Shown here piece after piece: positions 56,010 through 64,000 of a stretch of 64,000 bases of DNA. The position numbers were made by a program, and so were the translations under genes. Position 1 is the first letter of the stretch, and every line of letters starts with the position of its first letter. The notes beneath the pieces were generated by a model. The model worked only from the letters and a program-made list of their open reading frames with translations. It did no database searches and was not told the origin of the DNA. This DNA is from Amycolatopsis jejuensis (GTDB lineage Bacteria > Actinomycetota > Actinomycetes > Mycobacteriales > Pseudonocardiaceae): positions 267,394 through 331,393 of the forward strand of contig NZ_JNYZ01000002.1 of NCBI RefSeq assembly GCF_000717335.1. The letters are read 5' to 3'.

Positions 56010-56600
56010 TCAGGGAGCAATCCGCGCCATCAACCCGTCGACGTACGCCCGGTACCGCGCCGCCACCTTGCCCACCGGATGCATCAGGCTGGTCACGTTG
56101 GCCCCGATCGAGACCGCGACGATCTCGTCGGCCAGCACGGTGATCGCGGGCGCATCGGGTTTCTCCCCGGCACCGCGGGCCGCGGCGATGCGGACGGTGA
56201 GCTCGGCACGCCAGCGGGTGAGCAGGTCACGATACTGGCGGGCCAGCTCCGGGTTCGCCACCGAATGTTCCCACAGCACCAGCAGGACCCGCGCGGACGC
56301 GATCTGGTGTGCGTCCATCGGGATCGCCGCCTCGACGAAACCGCGCAGGGCGTCCATCGGGCCGAGGTCCGGGTCGAGCTCCGACATCCGTTGCGCGGTT
56401 TCCTGCAGGACGCTCTCGAACGTCGCCGCGATGATGCTGTCCTTGCTCGGGAAGTAGTGCTTGAGGGCACCGTTCGCGAACCCCGCCGCGGTGACGATGC
56501 TGCGCATCGTGGCCGCCTCGAACCCGCCTTCGATGATCAGCTTCTTGGCGACCTCGACGATCTCCCGTCGTCGCTGATCGTGATCGATGACCTTCGGCAT
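56010..56600 (-). CDS. TetR-family regulator of the importer locus
   Basis: A 196-residue repressor with helix-turn-helix at about 28-55 (ATMRSIVTAAGFANGALKHYFPSKDSII). The C-terminal domain resembles the BetI-type: RVLLVLWEHSVANPELARQYRD and LADEIVAVSIGANVTSLMHP. It lies 25 bp after the second ATPase gene and before a hydrolase, so it is part of the importer operon. Three 22-bp palindromes before the SBP, methyltransferase and aldo/keto reductase genes are the natural candidates for its operators, giving autoregulation through the operon promoter. The ligand is unknown, perhaps the imported compound. Confidence 0.88.
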   Translation of the reverse strand: MPKVIDHDQRRREIVEVAKKLIIEGGFEAATMRSIVTAAGFANGALKHYFPSKDSIIAATFESVLQETAQRMSELDPDLGPMDALRGFVEAAIPMDAHQIASARVLLVLWEHSVANPELARQYRDLLTRWRAELTVRIAAARGAGEKPDAPAITVLADEIVAVSIGANVTSLMHPVGKVAARYRAYVDGLMARIAP

Positions 56601-56625
56601 GGTTACCGACTCTAATGCCCGCGCG

Positions 56626-57450
56626 TCACGCGGGATCGGCGAGACCGAGCCGCGCGGCGCGCCGCTCCGCCTGACGGGCCGGGTCGGCGACCGGGGCGGC
56701 CAGGAGCAGCCGCTGCGTGTACGGGTGTTCCGGCGAGCGGGTGACCGCCGCGGTCGGGCCGGATTCCACGATCTCTCCCCGGTAGAGCACGGAAACCCGG
56801 TGGCAGATGCGGTGCACGACGCCGAGGTCGTGCGACACGAACAGGTACGACACGCCGGTCTCCCGCTGCAGTTCGAGGAACAGGTCCAGGATCGTGGCCT
56901 GCGTGGTCAGGTCGAGCGCGCTCACCGGTTCGTCGCACACGATCAGCCGCGGCCGCCGCACCAGCGCCCGCGCGATCGCGATCCGCTGCCGCTGCCCACC
57001 GGAGAACTCGCCCGGGTACCGGTGCACGGAGTCGCCGGGCAGCCGGACCTGCTCGAGCAGGCCCGCCACCGCCGCCCGGGCCGCTGCCCGCGACGTACCC
57101 GCGACCACCAGCGGTTCGGCCAGCACCTCGCCGACGGTCATGGTCGGGTCGAGCGAGCCGTAGGGATCCTGGAACACGACCTGGATGTCACTGGCCAGCC
57201 GCCGCCGTCTGGCTCCCCGGGCGTGCGTGATGTCCTCGCCGTCGAAGGTAATCCGACCCGACGTCGGAGTGGCAAGCCCGAGTACGGCCTTGCCGAGCGT
57301 CGACTTGCCCGACCCGCTTTCGCCGACCAGCCCGACACATTCACCAGGCCCGACCTGCAGCGAAACCCCTTTCAGCGCACGGAATCCCACCCGGCGGCTG
57401 ATCCGGTAGTCCACCACGAGGTCGTCGATCGTAAGCAGTGGCGCGGTCAT
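56626..57450 (-). CDS. oligopeptide/nickel-type ABC transporter ATPase (OppF/DppF-like)
   Basis: A 274-residue ATP-binding subunit. Walker A GESGSGKST, signature FSGGQRQRIAIARAL, Walker B LIVCDEPVSALD, H-loop FVSHDLGVVH, and the typical Opp/Dpp C-terminus SPEHPYTQRLLLAAP. It overlaps the upstream permease-ATPase fusion gene by 4 bp (ATGA). It pairs with the ATPase half of that fusion to form the two nucleotide-binding sites. Confidence 0.92.
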   Translation of the reverse strand: MTAPLLTIDDLVVDYRISRRVGFRALKGVSLQVGPGECVGLVGESGSGKSTLGKAVLGLATPTSGRITFDGEDITHARGARRRRLASDIQVVFQDPYGSLDPTMTVGEVLAEPLVVAGTSRAAARAAVAGLLEQVRLPGDSVHRYPGEFSGGQRQRIAIARALVRRPRLIVCDEPVSALDLTTQATILDLFLELQRETGVSYLFVSHDLGVVHRICHRVSVLYRGEIVESGPTAAVTRSPEHPYTQRLLLAAPVADPARQAERRAARLGLADPA

Positions 57451-59258
57451 CGGGCCCCTTCCTTTCCGCTGACCGCCAGCTGCCGATGCCAGGCTTCGTC
57501 CAGTGCGTCGCGCCCTTCGCTGTCGTCCAGCGAAGCGCTGATCAGCTCGGCGGTGTACGGGTGCTCGGGCGCCCGGAATATCCGGTCCACCGGCCCGGTT
57601 TCCACGATCCGGCCGTCCTTCATCACCACGACGCGGTCGCAGATGTCCGCGACCACGCCGAAGTTGTGGGTCACGATCACCAGCGCCATCCCGTACTCCG
57701 CCTGCAGTTCCCGCAGCAGCTCCAGTACCTCGGCCTGCACGGTGACGTCCAGCGCGGTCGTCGGCTCGTCCGCCACCAGCAGCGACGGCCGCCCGGCCAC
57801 CGCACCGGCGATGAGCACGCGCTGGGCCATCCCACCGGAAATCTGGTGCGGGTAGCTCGCGAGCACCCGGTCCGGATCGGTGATGCCGACCCGCACCAGC
57901 ACCTCGCGGGCCCGCTCCCGCGCCGCCGTCCTGTCCAGGCCGTGCACGTGCCGCAGCGGCTCGACGAGCTGGTGCCCGATCGGGTAGCACGGGTCGAGGT
58001 TGGTCATCGGTTCCTGGGGCACGTACCCGATTTCCCGGCCGAGCAGCTTCGCCCGTTCCCCCGGTTTCCCGACCTCGCGCCCGCCGACCCAGATTCCGTC
58101 CGCGACCGCGGTCCCGCCCGGCGGCAGGAGGTCGAGCACGGAAAACACCGTCTGCGTCTTGCCCGACCCGGATTCCCCGACGATCCCGAGCACCTCGCCG
58201 GGCGCCGCGTCCAGCGACACCCCGCGCACGACCTCCTTGACCCCGTTGCCCGTCGCATACCCGACCCGCAGGTTCTCGATCCGCAGCGCGCACTCCGCGG
58301 TCGCATGCACCGCAGTTCCCGAAGCCACCCCGCCGGGCAGGTCGCCCGCAGCCAAGGCCGCCCGGACCTCCACCCGCGCTCGCCGGGTCGGCAGCTCCGC
58401 CCGGACGCTGACCAGGTCGGCGAGCGTCGAGCCGATGAAGGCGAGCGCGGCAATGGTGATGCCCAGTGCGATGGAGGGCCACAGCAGAATGAGCGGGTAG
58501 GTCAGCATGGTCTGGAAGCCGTCGTTCATCGTCTGGCCCCAGCTCGGCGTGGACGCCGAACCGATACCGAGGAACTGCAGCCCGGCCTGCATCCCGATGG
58601 CGACCCCGGCGGTGAGCGCGGTCTGCACGATGATCGGCGCGTACACCGCGCGCAGCAGGTGCGTGCGCAGGATCCGCGGGGTGCCGACCCCGGCCACGCG
58701 CGCCGCGTCGATGTAGGGCTCCTTCCGCACCGCCAGCGCGCGGGCGCGGGTGATCCGGTAGTAACCAGGCGCGAGGAACACGCCCAGCGCAACCATGAGC
58801 ACGGTGAAGTCCTGCCCGGTCCCCGCCGCAACCACCAGCAGCACCACCATCCCCGGCACCGATTGCAGCGCGTCGCTGATCCACGAGCACACCCGGTCGG
58901 TCACGCCGCCGAAGTACCCGGCGACGATCCCGGCCGGCACCCCCAACAGCACGCCGGTGCCGCAGGTGATCACCGCGCCGTACAACGTGGTCCGCGCGCC
59001 GTAGAGCAGGCGGCTGAGGATGTCGCGGCCGGCGGAGTCGCCGCCGAGCAGATGCCCGTTGCCGGGCACGGCGTGCGCGAGGGTGAACTCGACGAGGTTC
59101 GGGTCGTACGGCGCGAGCCACGGCGCGAACACCGCGGCCACCACGATGAGCGCGAACACCGCCAGCGCGACCATGCCGACCGGGCGGCGCAGATACCGGC
59201 GGGTGAGCGAGATCCGCTTCACGGGCGCCAGCGTGGCGGGAAACGGGGCAGCGGTCAT
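57447..59258 (-). CDS. fused ABC permease-ATPase (DppC-DppD fusion)
   Basis: A 603-residue fusion. Residues 1-290 are an OppC/DppC-type permease with an N-terminal helix (VGMVALAVFALIVVAAVFAPWLAPYDPN), four further helices and the EAA loop KEPYIDAARVAGVGTPRILRTH. After a short linker, residues 320-603 form an OppD/DppD ATPase: GESGSGKTQT, ISGGMAQRVLIAGA, LLVADEPTTALD, THNFGVVADIC, with the C-terminal RAPEHPYTAELISA. The reading frame is continuous, so this is a true fusion and not two genes. It overlaps its neighbours by 4 bp on both sides. Confidence 0.92.
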   Translation of the reverse strand: MTAAPFPATLAPVKRISLTRRYLRRPVGMVALAVFALIVVAAVFAPWLAPYDPNLVEFTLAHAVPGNGHLLGGDSAGRDILSRLLYGARTTLYGAVITCGTGVLLGVPAGIVAGYFGGVTDRVCSWISDALQSVPGMVVLLVVAAGTGQDFTVLMVALGVFLAPGYYRITRARALAVRKEPYIDAARVAGVGTPRILRTHLLRAVYAPIIVQTALTAGVAIGMQAGLQFLGIGSASTPSWGQTMNDGFQTMLTYPLILLWPSIALGITIAALAFIGSTLADLVSVRAELPTRRARVEVRAALAAGDLPGGVASGTAVHATAECALRIENLRVGYATGNGVKEVVRGVSLDAAPGEVLGIVGESGSGKTQTVFSVLDLLPPGGTAVADGIWVGGREVGKPGERAKLLGREIGYVPQEPMTNLDPCYPIGHQLVEPLRHVHGLDRTAARERAREVLVRVGITDPDRVLASYPHQISGGMAQRVLIAGAVAGRPSLLVADEPTTALDVTVQAEVLELLRELQAEYGMALVIVTHNFGVVADICDRVVVMKDGRIVETGPVDRIFRAPEHPYTAELISASLDDSEGRDALDEAWHRQLAVSGKEGAR

Positions 59259-60196
59259 CGCTCGCGCACCTTCGGGTTGACCCACCCGAGCACGAGGTCG
59301 AGCAGGAAGTTGACGACCACGACGAACGCCACGGTCACGGCGGTCAGCCCGAGCAGCACCGGAATGTCCCCGATCTGCGACGCGGACAGCGTGAGGCTGC
59401 CGATCCCGGGCAGGTTGAACACGATCTCCACCACGATCGCCCCGCCGAGCAGGCCGACGAACATCAGCGCCAGCACGGTCAGCGCGGACGGCGACGCATT
59501 GCGCAGCACGTGCACGGTGACCCGCCTCGACGACAGCCCACGCGCCCTCAGCGTGCGCACGAAATCCTGGTTGGCAACCTCCAGGAAGCCGTTGCGCAGC
59601 TGCTCGGCGATCATCACGATCGCGCCCAGCGCCAGTGACACCGACGGCAGCGAGATCGACCGCAGCCAGCCGCCCACCGACTGGTCCGGCGACACGTACC
59701 CGACGGCCGGGAACCACTGCAGCCGGATCGCGAACCAGGTCACCAGCACGAGGCTGACCCAGAACCCGGGCAGCGCGAACAGCACCACCGACGCGAGCTT
59801 GAGCACCCGGTCGAGCAGCCCGCCCGGATGCAGCCCGCAGACCACACCGACGGCCAGGCCCAGGATCGCGGCCAGGACCGTCGCGGCGATCACCACCGAC
59901 AGCGTCACCGGCACGCGCAGCGCGATCTGGTCCCCGACCGGCTGGAAATTCCGCCACGAACTCCCGAAATCGCCGGTGATCGCGTGCGAGAACCAGTCGC
60001 CGAACTGGCTGAGCAGCGGCCGGTCGTACCCGATCCGCTCGCGCAGGGCCTCCTGCTGGGCGGGGGTCGCGCTGTTGCCGAGCAGCCCGGCGGTCGGGTC
60101 CCCCACCGCGAGGTGCGCCAGGAAGAACGTGCCGCTCGTGACGAGCACGAGCAGCAGGATCCCGGACACCAGGCGTTTGCCGATGAAGGTCAGCAT
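59255..60196 (-). CDS. ABC transporter permease (OppB/DppB-like)
   Basis: A 313-residue permease with about six transmembrane helices. The N-terminal half has LVSGILLLVLVTSGTFFLAH and a periplasmic RIGYDRPLLSQFGDWF segment typical of DppB. The EAA-type loop is EVANQDFVRTLRARGLSSRRV. It ends in LDLVLGWVNPKVRER, the usual DppB tail. It is placed 4 bp after the binding-protein gene and overlaps the fusion gene by 4 bp. Confidence 0.93.
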   Translation of the reverse strand: MLTFIGKRLVSGILLLVLVTSGTFFLAHLAVGDPTAGLLGNSATPAQQEALRERIGYDRPLLSQFGDWFSHAITGDFGSSWRNFQPVGDQIALRVPVTLSVVIAATVLAAILGLAVGVVCGLHPGGLLDRVLKLASVVLFALPGFWVSLVLVTWFAIRLQWFPAVGYVSPDQSVGGWLRSISLPSVSLALGAIVMIAEQLRNGFLEVANQDFVRTLRARGLSSRRVTVHVLRNASPSALTVLALMFVGLLGGAIVVEIVFNLPGIGSLTLSASQIGDIPVLLGLTAVTVAFVVVVNFLLDLVLGWVNPKVRER

Positions 60197-60200
60197 CGCG

Positions 60201-61727
60201 TCAGCCGCGCTGGATGAACCGCAGCGTCGGGAACATCATGCCGGTCACCGGCGTGACGGTGATGCCCTTGACGCTGAAGTACAGATTGTCGGCCTGGTAC
60301 CACACATCCCACCAGGCGAGGTCGACCAGTTTCGCGTTGAGCTGCTTGAGCAGCTGGGTCTGCGCCGGTCCGGGCTCGGCCTGCTGCACCTGCTGCACGA
60401 GCGCCTTCACCTCGGGGAAGGCGTCCACCGACGGATGCGGGTTGTACCACTGCGAGGACGTGACCTGGTCGGTGAGCGTGGCCATGTCGTTGCCGTCCAT
60501 CGCGATCACCGCGAGGAACATCGGGTACGTCGGCGCGTTCTTCTGGTAGTCCGGCATGGACATGTTCTGCCAGTCCACCTTGATCCCCAGCTGCCCGAAC
60601 GTCTGGTTCGCGGCAGGCTGCCACGCCGCGAAGATCGTGGACATCGGCATCTTCAGGCTGAACCCGCCCGCGTACCCGGCCTCGGCGAGCAGCTGCTTGG
60701 CCTTGCCAAGGTCCGTCTGGTACCGCGCAGTGCCCGCCTGGTCGTACACCGGGCTGCCGACCGGCCACAGCTGATCGGTCACCGTACCGGCGTCGTTGCC
60801 GACCGCCTTGAGGATCCCGGCCGCGTCGAACGCGTACGCGATCGCCTGCCGCACCCGCTGGTCACCGAGCGCCTTGACCTGGCTGCCGGTGCGGTCGGCG
60901 AACTGCACCCCGACCCACGACGCCGCCTTCCGCGCGACATTCCAGCCGTTCTGCTGCGCCTGCGCCAGGTTCGCGGCATTGGCGAACTGGACGTTCAGCT
61001 GTCCGGAGAGCATCGCGTTGAAACTGGCCGTCTGGTCGGTGATCGGGAAGAGCCGCACGGTGGAGAACGGGTACGTCGCGCTGTCCCAATGCTGGGGGCG
61101 CTTGGTGAAAACGTACTGCGACTGCGGGGCCGAGTTCGCCTTGTCGTAGGTGTACGGGCCCGATCCGTCGGGGCCGTTGGTCAGCGCACCGGAGCGGATC
61201 GCCTTGGGCGAAGCCATCCAGCTGCGCCCGAGACCCATGAAGTACAGCAACGCATCGTCCCGTTCGGACAGCCGCAGGACCACCGTCGACGGGTCCTTCG
61301 CCTCCACGCTCTTGACGTCGGTGTAAGCCTGTCCGGATCGCACGCCTGCCTTGAGGTGGTTGAGGTTCTCCACCGCGGCGGCCGCGTCGAACTTCTGCCC
61401 GTCGTCGAACGTGACGCCGTCGCGCAGATGCAGGGTCAGGGTGAGCCGGTCCGGCGACCAGTCCCACGACGTGGCGAGCGCGGGTACCGGCTTGGCGTCC
61501 TTGTCCAGTGCCACGAGCGGGTCGTACACCGCGGACAGGTACGGGCCGTCGAACCCGATGTCGGCATTGGCCGGGTCCCACGACGTCACGTCGAGGAAGA
61601 CGCCTGCCTTGAGCTCGTCGGTGCTCGCGGCGGCCCCGGAGCTGCCGCTCGAGCTGGTGCATCCGGCGAGCGCGGTGGCCGCCGCGGCGGCGATCGCGAG
61701 CCACGCCGCTGTCCGTGTCCTCGTCAT
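60201..61727 (-). CDS. ABC transporter substrate-binding lipoprotein (SBP_bac_5)
   Basis: A 508-residue extracellular binding protein. Lipoprotein signal peptide with lipobox LAGC (Cys22), then a Ser/Gly-rich linker. The mature part has the family 5 pattern: WSPDRLTLTLHLRDGVTFDDGQ, GSGPYTYDKANS, DQRVRQAIAYAFDAAGI and AKQLLAEAGYAGG. Substrates are peptides, opines, metals-chelates or similar. It is the first gene of the importer operon; a 22-bp palindromic operator lies 41 bp before its start and the ribosome site is GAGAGGGA. Confidence 0.93.
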   Translation of the reverse strand: MTRTRTAAWLAIAAAAATALAGCTSSSGSSGAAASTDELKAGVFLDVTSWDPANADIGFDGPYLSAVYDPLVALDKDAKPVPALATSWDWSPDRLTLTLHLRDGVTFDDGQKFDAAAAVENLNHLKAGVRSGQAYTDVKSVEAKDPSTVVLRLSERDDALLYFMGLGRSWMASPKAIRSGALTNGPDGSGPYTYDKANSAPQSQYVFTKRPQHWDSATYPFSTVRLFPITDQTASFNAMLSGQLNVQFANAANLAQAQQNGWNVARKAASWVGVQFADRTGSQVKALGDQRVRQAIAYAFDAAGILKAVGNDAGTVTDQLWPVGSPVYDQAGTARYQTDLGKAKQLLAEAGYAGGFSLKMPMSTIFAAWQPAANQTFGQLGIKVDWQNMSMPDYQKNAPTYPMFLAVIAMDGNDMATLTDQVTSSQWYNPHPSVDAFPEVKALVQQVQQAEPGPAQTQLLKQLNAKLVDLAWWDVWYQADNLYFSVKGITVTPVTGMMFPTLRFIQRG

Positions 61728-61767
61728 TGAGTCCCTCTCTCGGGGTGCTGGACCGCCATCGTGCGGG

Positions 61768-61789
61768 TTAGTCTACGATTGTCGGCAAA
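61768..61789. promoter_or_regulatory. regulon operator, SBP promoter
   Basis: TTAGTCTAC, four bases (GATT), GTCGGCAAA: the half-sites match at 6 of 9 positions as an inverted repeat. It is nearly identical to the site before the methyltransferase gene (the left half is the same in both). It is placed just upstream of the importer operon. Confidence 0.65.
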
Positions 61790-61838
61790 TAAATCAACGG
61801 GCCGGATGCGTTCGTTACCTCGTGGCCCGCGGTCGTTT

Positions 61839-62816
61839 TCAGACGGCGTCGGCGACCAGGACGCGCGGGCTGCCGGGCAGCGCGAGCACGTCGCAGACCC
61901 GCCATCCGGCCCCGGCCAGCCACTCGCGGACGTCGGCCTCGGGGTAGACCACCGTCCCGTCGATCACGAAGTACTCTCCCGCGTGCAGTGCGTCGATCGG
62001 CCGCTGCCGCGCGGTGCCGTCGAGGAAGAAGTCGAGCAGCAGCAAGGTCGCGCCGTCGGACGCGGCCGCCCGGGCATTCGCCAGGATCACCCGGTTCTGC
62101 TCCGGCGTGAACCGGTGCACCACGTGGTTGACCATCACCAGGTCATGCTCACCCCTGGGGTCGGCGGTTTCGGTCGGCGCCGGCTCGATGCGGACGCGGT
62201 CGGCGCATCCGGCTGCTTTCACCGCGTCGGTAATACCTTGGGTCGCTTCCGGTGCGAACACGAAGCGCCCCGACAGCCCCGGGTTCGCCCGCAGTGCGCG
62301 CAGCGCGAACTCCGGCGACAATCCGCCCAGATCGAGCATCGACCGGTACGGCGAAAAGTCGAACTCGCGCGCCAGCATCGCGGCGTGCAGGGCGTTGTAC
62401 CGCATCACGCCCGCCATGAACGTCGCCCACCGGGTGTCGTCCATCCGGAGGTCGCCCGGTTTGCCGGTGTCCACAGTGGTGTCGAACTGAAGCCAATGGC
62501 CGTAGCTGATTTCGTTGAGGAACGTCAGAAACGGTGCGAGATCAGTAGCCCCGTTCCCGCTGAGATACTCCCGCGCGTCGCCGGCGAGCGCGTACCGGCC
62601 ATCGGCACGGTCGAGCAGCCCGCGGGAGTTCATCGCGTCGGCCAGAATCCGGACCAGCTGCTCCCCCGCCCCGGTGGCAGCAGCGAGCTCCGCCGCACTG
62701 CGCGGACCCTCGGCCAGCGCCCGGAACAACCCGATCCGCGACGCGGCGAACAGCTGCTTCGCACCCATGTACCCGATGGCGAGGTCGACGATCCGGTCCG
62801 GCGCAGGTGTGGTCAT
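61839..62816 (-). CDS. O-methyltransferase (acetylserotonin-OMT/Methyltransf_2 type)
   Basis: A 325-residue methyltransferase. The N-terminal winged-helix dimerisation domain has GAKQLFAASRIGLFRALAEG and LVRILADAMNSRGLL. The C-terminal SAM domain has MLDLGGLSPEFALRALRANP, where the usual GGGxG loop is GGLSP, then RFVFAPEATQGI and VMVNHVVHRFTPEQNRVIL. The catalytic His may be in NHVVHRF. These enzymes methylate hydroxyl groups of small natural products. It is single, with its own copy of the regulon operator 29 bp upstream, so it is probably induced with the importer. Confidence 0.88.
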   Translation of the reverse strand: MTTPAPDRIVDLAIGYMGAKQLFAASRIGLFRALAEGPRSAAELAAATGAGEQLVRILADAMNSRGLLDRADGRYALAGDAREYLSGNGATDLAPFLTFLNEISYGHWLQFDTTVDTGKPGDLRMDDTRWATFMAGVMRYNALHAAMLAREFDFSPYRSMLDLGGLSPEFALRALRANPGLSGRFVFAPEATQGITDAVKAAGCADRVRIEPAPTETADPRGEHDLVMVNHVVHRFTPEQNRVILANARAAASDGATLLLLDFFLDGTARQRPIDALHAGEYFVIDGTVVYPEADVREWLAGAGWRVCDVLALPGSPRVLVADAV

Positions 62817-62844
62817 GGCGGCTCCTTCGGGTTCGGTCGGAGCT

Positions 62845-62866
62845 TTAGTCTACGCACGTCGACAAA
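62845..62866. promoter_or_regulatory. regulon operator, methyltransferase promoter
   Basis: TTAGTCTAC, GCAC, GTCGACAAA: an inverted repeat matching at 7 of 9 positions per half. It is located 29-50 bp upstream of the methyltransferase start, in a short AT-rich patch. Confidence 0.7.
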
Positions 62867-62880
62867 AAACACCAGCCCCT

Positions 62881-63837
62881 TCACCACGTTCCGTCGGCAG
62901 CGACGTCCTGATCCAGCCAGAGCGCGCGGGTCAGCTCCCGAATCCGCCCGGCGCCGACCCGCTCCAGCAGAGCCAGCGCACCGACGTTGTCCTCCAGCTG
63001 CGCCCGCTTCGAAACGCCGACCAGCACGTTGGCCGTCGCGGAATTGGCCAGGCAGAAGGCGATCCCGAGCTGCGCAGGAGAGGCGTCGAGTGCACGCGCA
63101 ATCCGCGCCACCTCCGGCCAGGCAGCAGCGATCCGCTCCCGGATCCCGCCGACGTCGGCCCCGATCTTGCGTCCCGGCTTCAGATTTCCCACCAGCAGAC
63201 CCCCTTCGAACACGTCAGACGCCTGCAGCGCAAGCTCCCCGGACGCGAAAAGCGGCGCGTAATACTCCCCCTCGGCCATCGACCGTCGCACCAGCCCATA
63301 CTTGAGCTGCGCGAAACTCGGCGGTGGCAGCCCCCGTCGCCGCGCGATGTCCAGCACCGCCCGCAGGTCACGAATCCGCCAGTTGTTCACCCCCCAGGCA
63401 CGAAACCGGCCAGCGTCGATCTGCTTGGCAACATCCGCAACGACGCGCTCAAGGTCCAGCTCACCGAAGTAGTCCCCCACCACGACCAGATCGGCGGACT
63501 CGACCCCGACCCGCTCCAACGACGTCGTCATCTGCCGGGCGAACCCGGTATCCGGATAGTCCCAGAGCCACAGTTTCCCGCAATACAGCCATTCCTCACG
63601 GGCAAGCCCGGCCTCCCGCACCGCGCGCCCGAAAATCCGATCAGTCTCGGACCCCTCGGCATGCGGCCCCATGTCGTAATGCGCCACGTCGAAGAACGCA
63701 CACCCCACCTCGGCCGCGCGGGCGATGAGTGCCACCGCGTCACCGAAGTCCATCCGGTCCCACGTGTTCCACGAGCCGAGCGCCAACGCCGGTACCCGCG
63801 GAAATGCGGGTCCCAGCCCACGTCGATCCGAAGCCAC
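62881..63837 (-). CDS. aldo/keto reductase family protein lacking the catalytic His
   Basis: A 318-residue TIM-barrel AKR. The Asp-Tyr pair is in FFDVAHYDMGPHAEGSE and Lys in LYCGKLWLWDY. The strand that normally carries the catalytic His (DLYxIHWP) reads SADLVVVGDYFGEL, so the His is replaced. The phosphate-binding region VLVGVSKRAQLEDN is typical for NADPH. Related proteins reduce aldehydes, ketones or sugars; here the chemistry may be altered. It is transcribed toward the methyltransferase with its own operator copy 27 bp upstream. Confidence 0.85.
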   Translation of the reverse strand: MASDRRGLGPAFPRVPALALGSWNTWDRMDFGDAVALIARAAEVGCAFFDVAHYDMGPHAEGSETDRIFGRAVREAGLAREEWLYCGKLWLWDYPDTGFARQMTTSLERVGVESADLVVVGDYFGELDLERVVADVAKQIDAGRFRAWGVNNWRIRDLRAVLDIARRRGLPPPSFAQLKYGLVRRSMAEGEYYAPLFASGELALQASDVFEGGLLVGNLKPGRKIGADVGGIRERIAAAWPEVARIARALDASPAQLGIAFCLANSATANVLVGVSKRAQLEDNVGALALLERVGAGRIRELTRALWLDQDVAADGTW

Positions 63838-63863
63838 GATTCCTCCTGCAGGTCAACGGATTT

Positions 63864-63885
63864 ATTGTCTACACGTGTATACTAT
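63864..63885. promoter_or_regulatory. regulon operator, aldo/keto reductase promoter
   Basis: ATTGTCTAC, ACGT, GTATACTAT. With the flanking TTT/AAA the arms are 12 bases long and match at 10 of 12 positions. It shares the GTCTAC core and the four-base spacer with the two other sites. Confidence 0.65.
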
Positions 63886-63921
63886 AAACTCCCGCTCGCG
63901 AAAGGAATCTGAATGATCGTG

Positions 63922-64000
63922 TCAAGCCGCAGCGGTAGTGGGTTGCGGCGCGGTCGGTGTGAACTTCCGGCCGTCGCGCAGGAGGGCCCACAGGACGTCG
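63922..64000 (-). mobile_element. 3' end of a transposase, probably IS110 family (partial)
   Basis: The last 25 codons of a minus-strand gene that continues beyond the right edge. The translation DVLWALLRDGRKFTPTAP followed by a short tail and TGA resembles the conserved C-terminus of IS110-type transposases (…VLWALLRDGR…). The gene starts outside the window, so completeness cannot be judged. It marks an insertion element next to the importer/methyltransferase locus. Confidence 0.65.

Noticed and set aside
57438..61730. A 1430-codon open frame on the + strand opposite the importer operon
   Set aside because: It is antisense to four genes with clear ABC motifs and reads as Arg/His/Pro-rich nonsense; it is open only because of GC-rich codon bias.

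Overview
The window is GC-rich actinomycete chromosome. Gene content points to Pseudonocardiaceae, most likely Amycolatopsis or a close relative: rbpA behind a SigR-type promoter, separate ppm1 and lnt genes, an Rpf-like wall hydrolase, a rifamycin monooxygenase with its 19-bp RAE palindrome, a very large type-VII-style RHS protein, and a hybrid NRPS-PKS locus. A candidate dif site at 16406-16433 suggests a circular chromosome seen near its replication terminus. Genus is inference; no rRNA or tRNA gene was seen.

Layout. 1-7.1 kb: AraC and TetR regulators, a hydrolase-fold protein without its catalytic Ser and His, and a translationally coupled ECF42 sigma / hydrolase / DGPF-protein / GyrI-like operon. 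7.2-10.3 kb: SNF2 helicase plus SWIM protein. 11.1-16.3 kb (all minus): SDR, rox with RAE, methyltransferase, AidB-like acyl-CoA dehydrogenase and its TetR regulator. 16.3-18.5 kb: candidate dif, a 55-bp perfect palindrome, a symmetric dif-like site, a Xer-like tyrosine recombinase and an SRPBCC protein. 19.1-30.9 kb: mostly housekeeping genes (GDPD, WYL regulator, Rpf-like, MFS, tdk, rbpA, SDR, ppm1, lnt, amidohydrolase). 31.0-34.3 kb: lysine 2,3-aminomutase, a vancomycin-type glycosyltransferase and a sugar-nucleotidyltransferase-like protein. Four intergenic stretches (about 2.6-3.3, 10.6-10.9, 18.6-19.07 and 21.8-22.0 kb) are filled with degenerate low-complexity repeats.

34.5-48.8 kb is a four-gene biosynthetic operon: NRPS (C-A-PCP-TE), NRPS-PKS (A-PCP-C-A-PCP-KS-KR-ACP-TE), an Fe/2-oxoglutarate dioxygenase and a P450. 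Read by eye, the two adenylation domains of the second synthetase look valine-like and proline-like. Its PKS module has no acyltransferase although the flanking linkers remain, so the extender must come from elsewhere. Both synthetases end in a thioesterase, so the order of assembly is not obvious. The product is probably a Val-Pro-(beta-hydroxy)ketide-type molecule, oxidised by the two tailoring enzymes.

48.7-55.1 kb holds a serine beta-lactamase-fold protein abutting a 1627-residue WXG/RHS polymorphic-toxin protein with an unrecognised C-terminal domain and no visible immunity gene. 55.2-63.9 kb is a peptide/nickel-type ABC importer operon (SBP, permease, permease-ATPase fusion, ATPase) followed by a TetR regulator and a hydrolase, with an O-methyltransferase and an aldo/keto reductase upstream. 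Three near-identical 22-bp palindromes lie before the SBP, methyltransferase and reductase genes, which suggests one TetR-controlled regulon. The right edge cuts into the 3' end of a probable IS110-type transposase.
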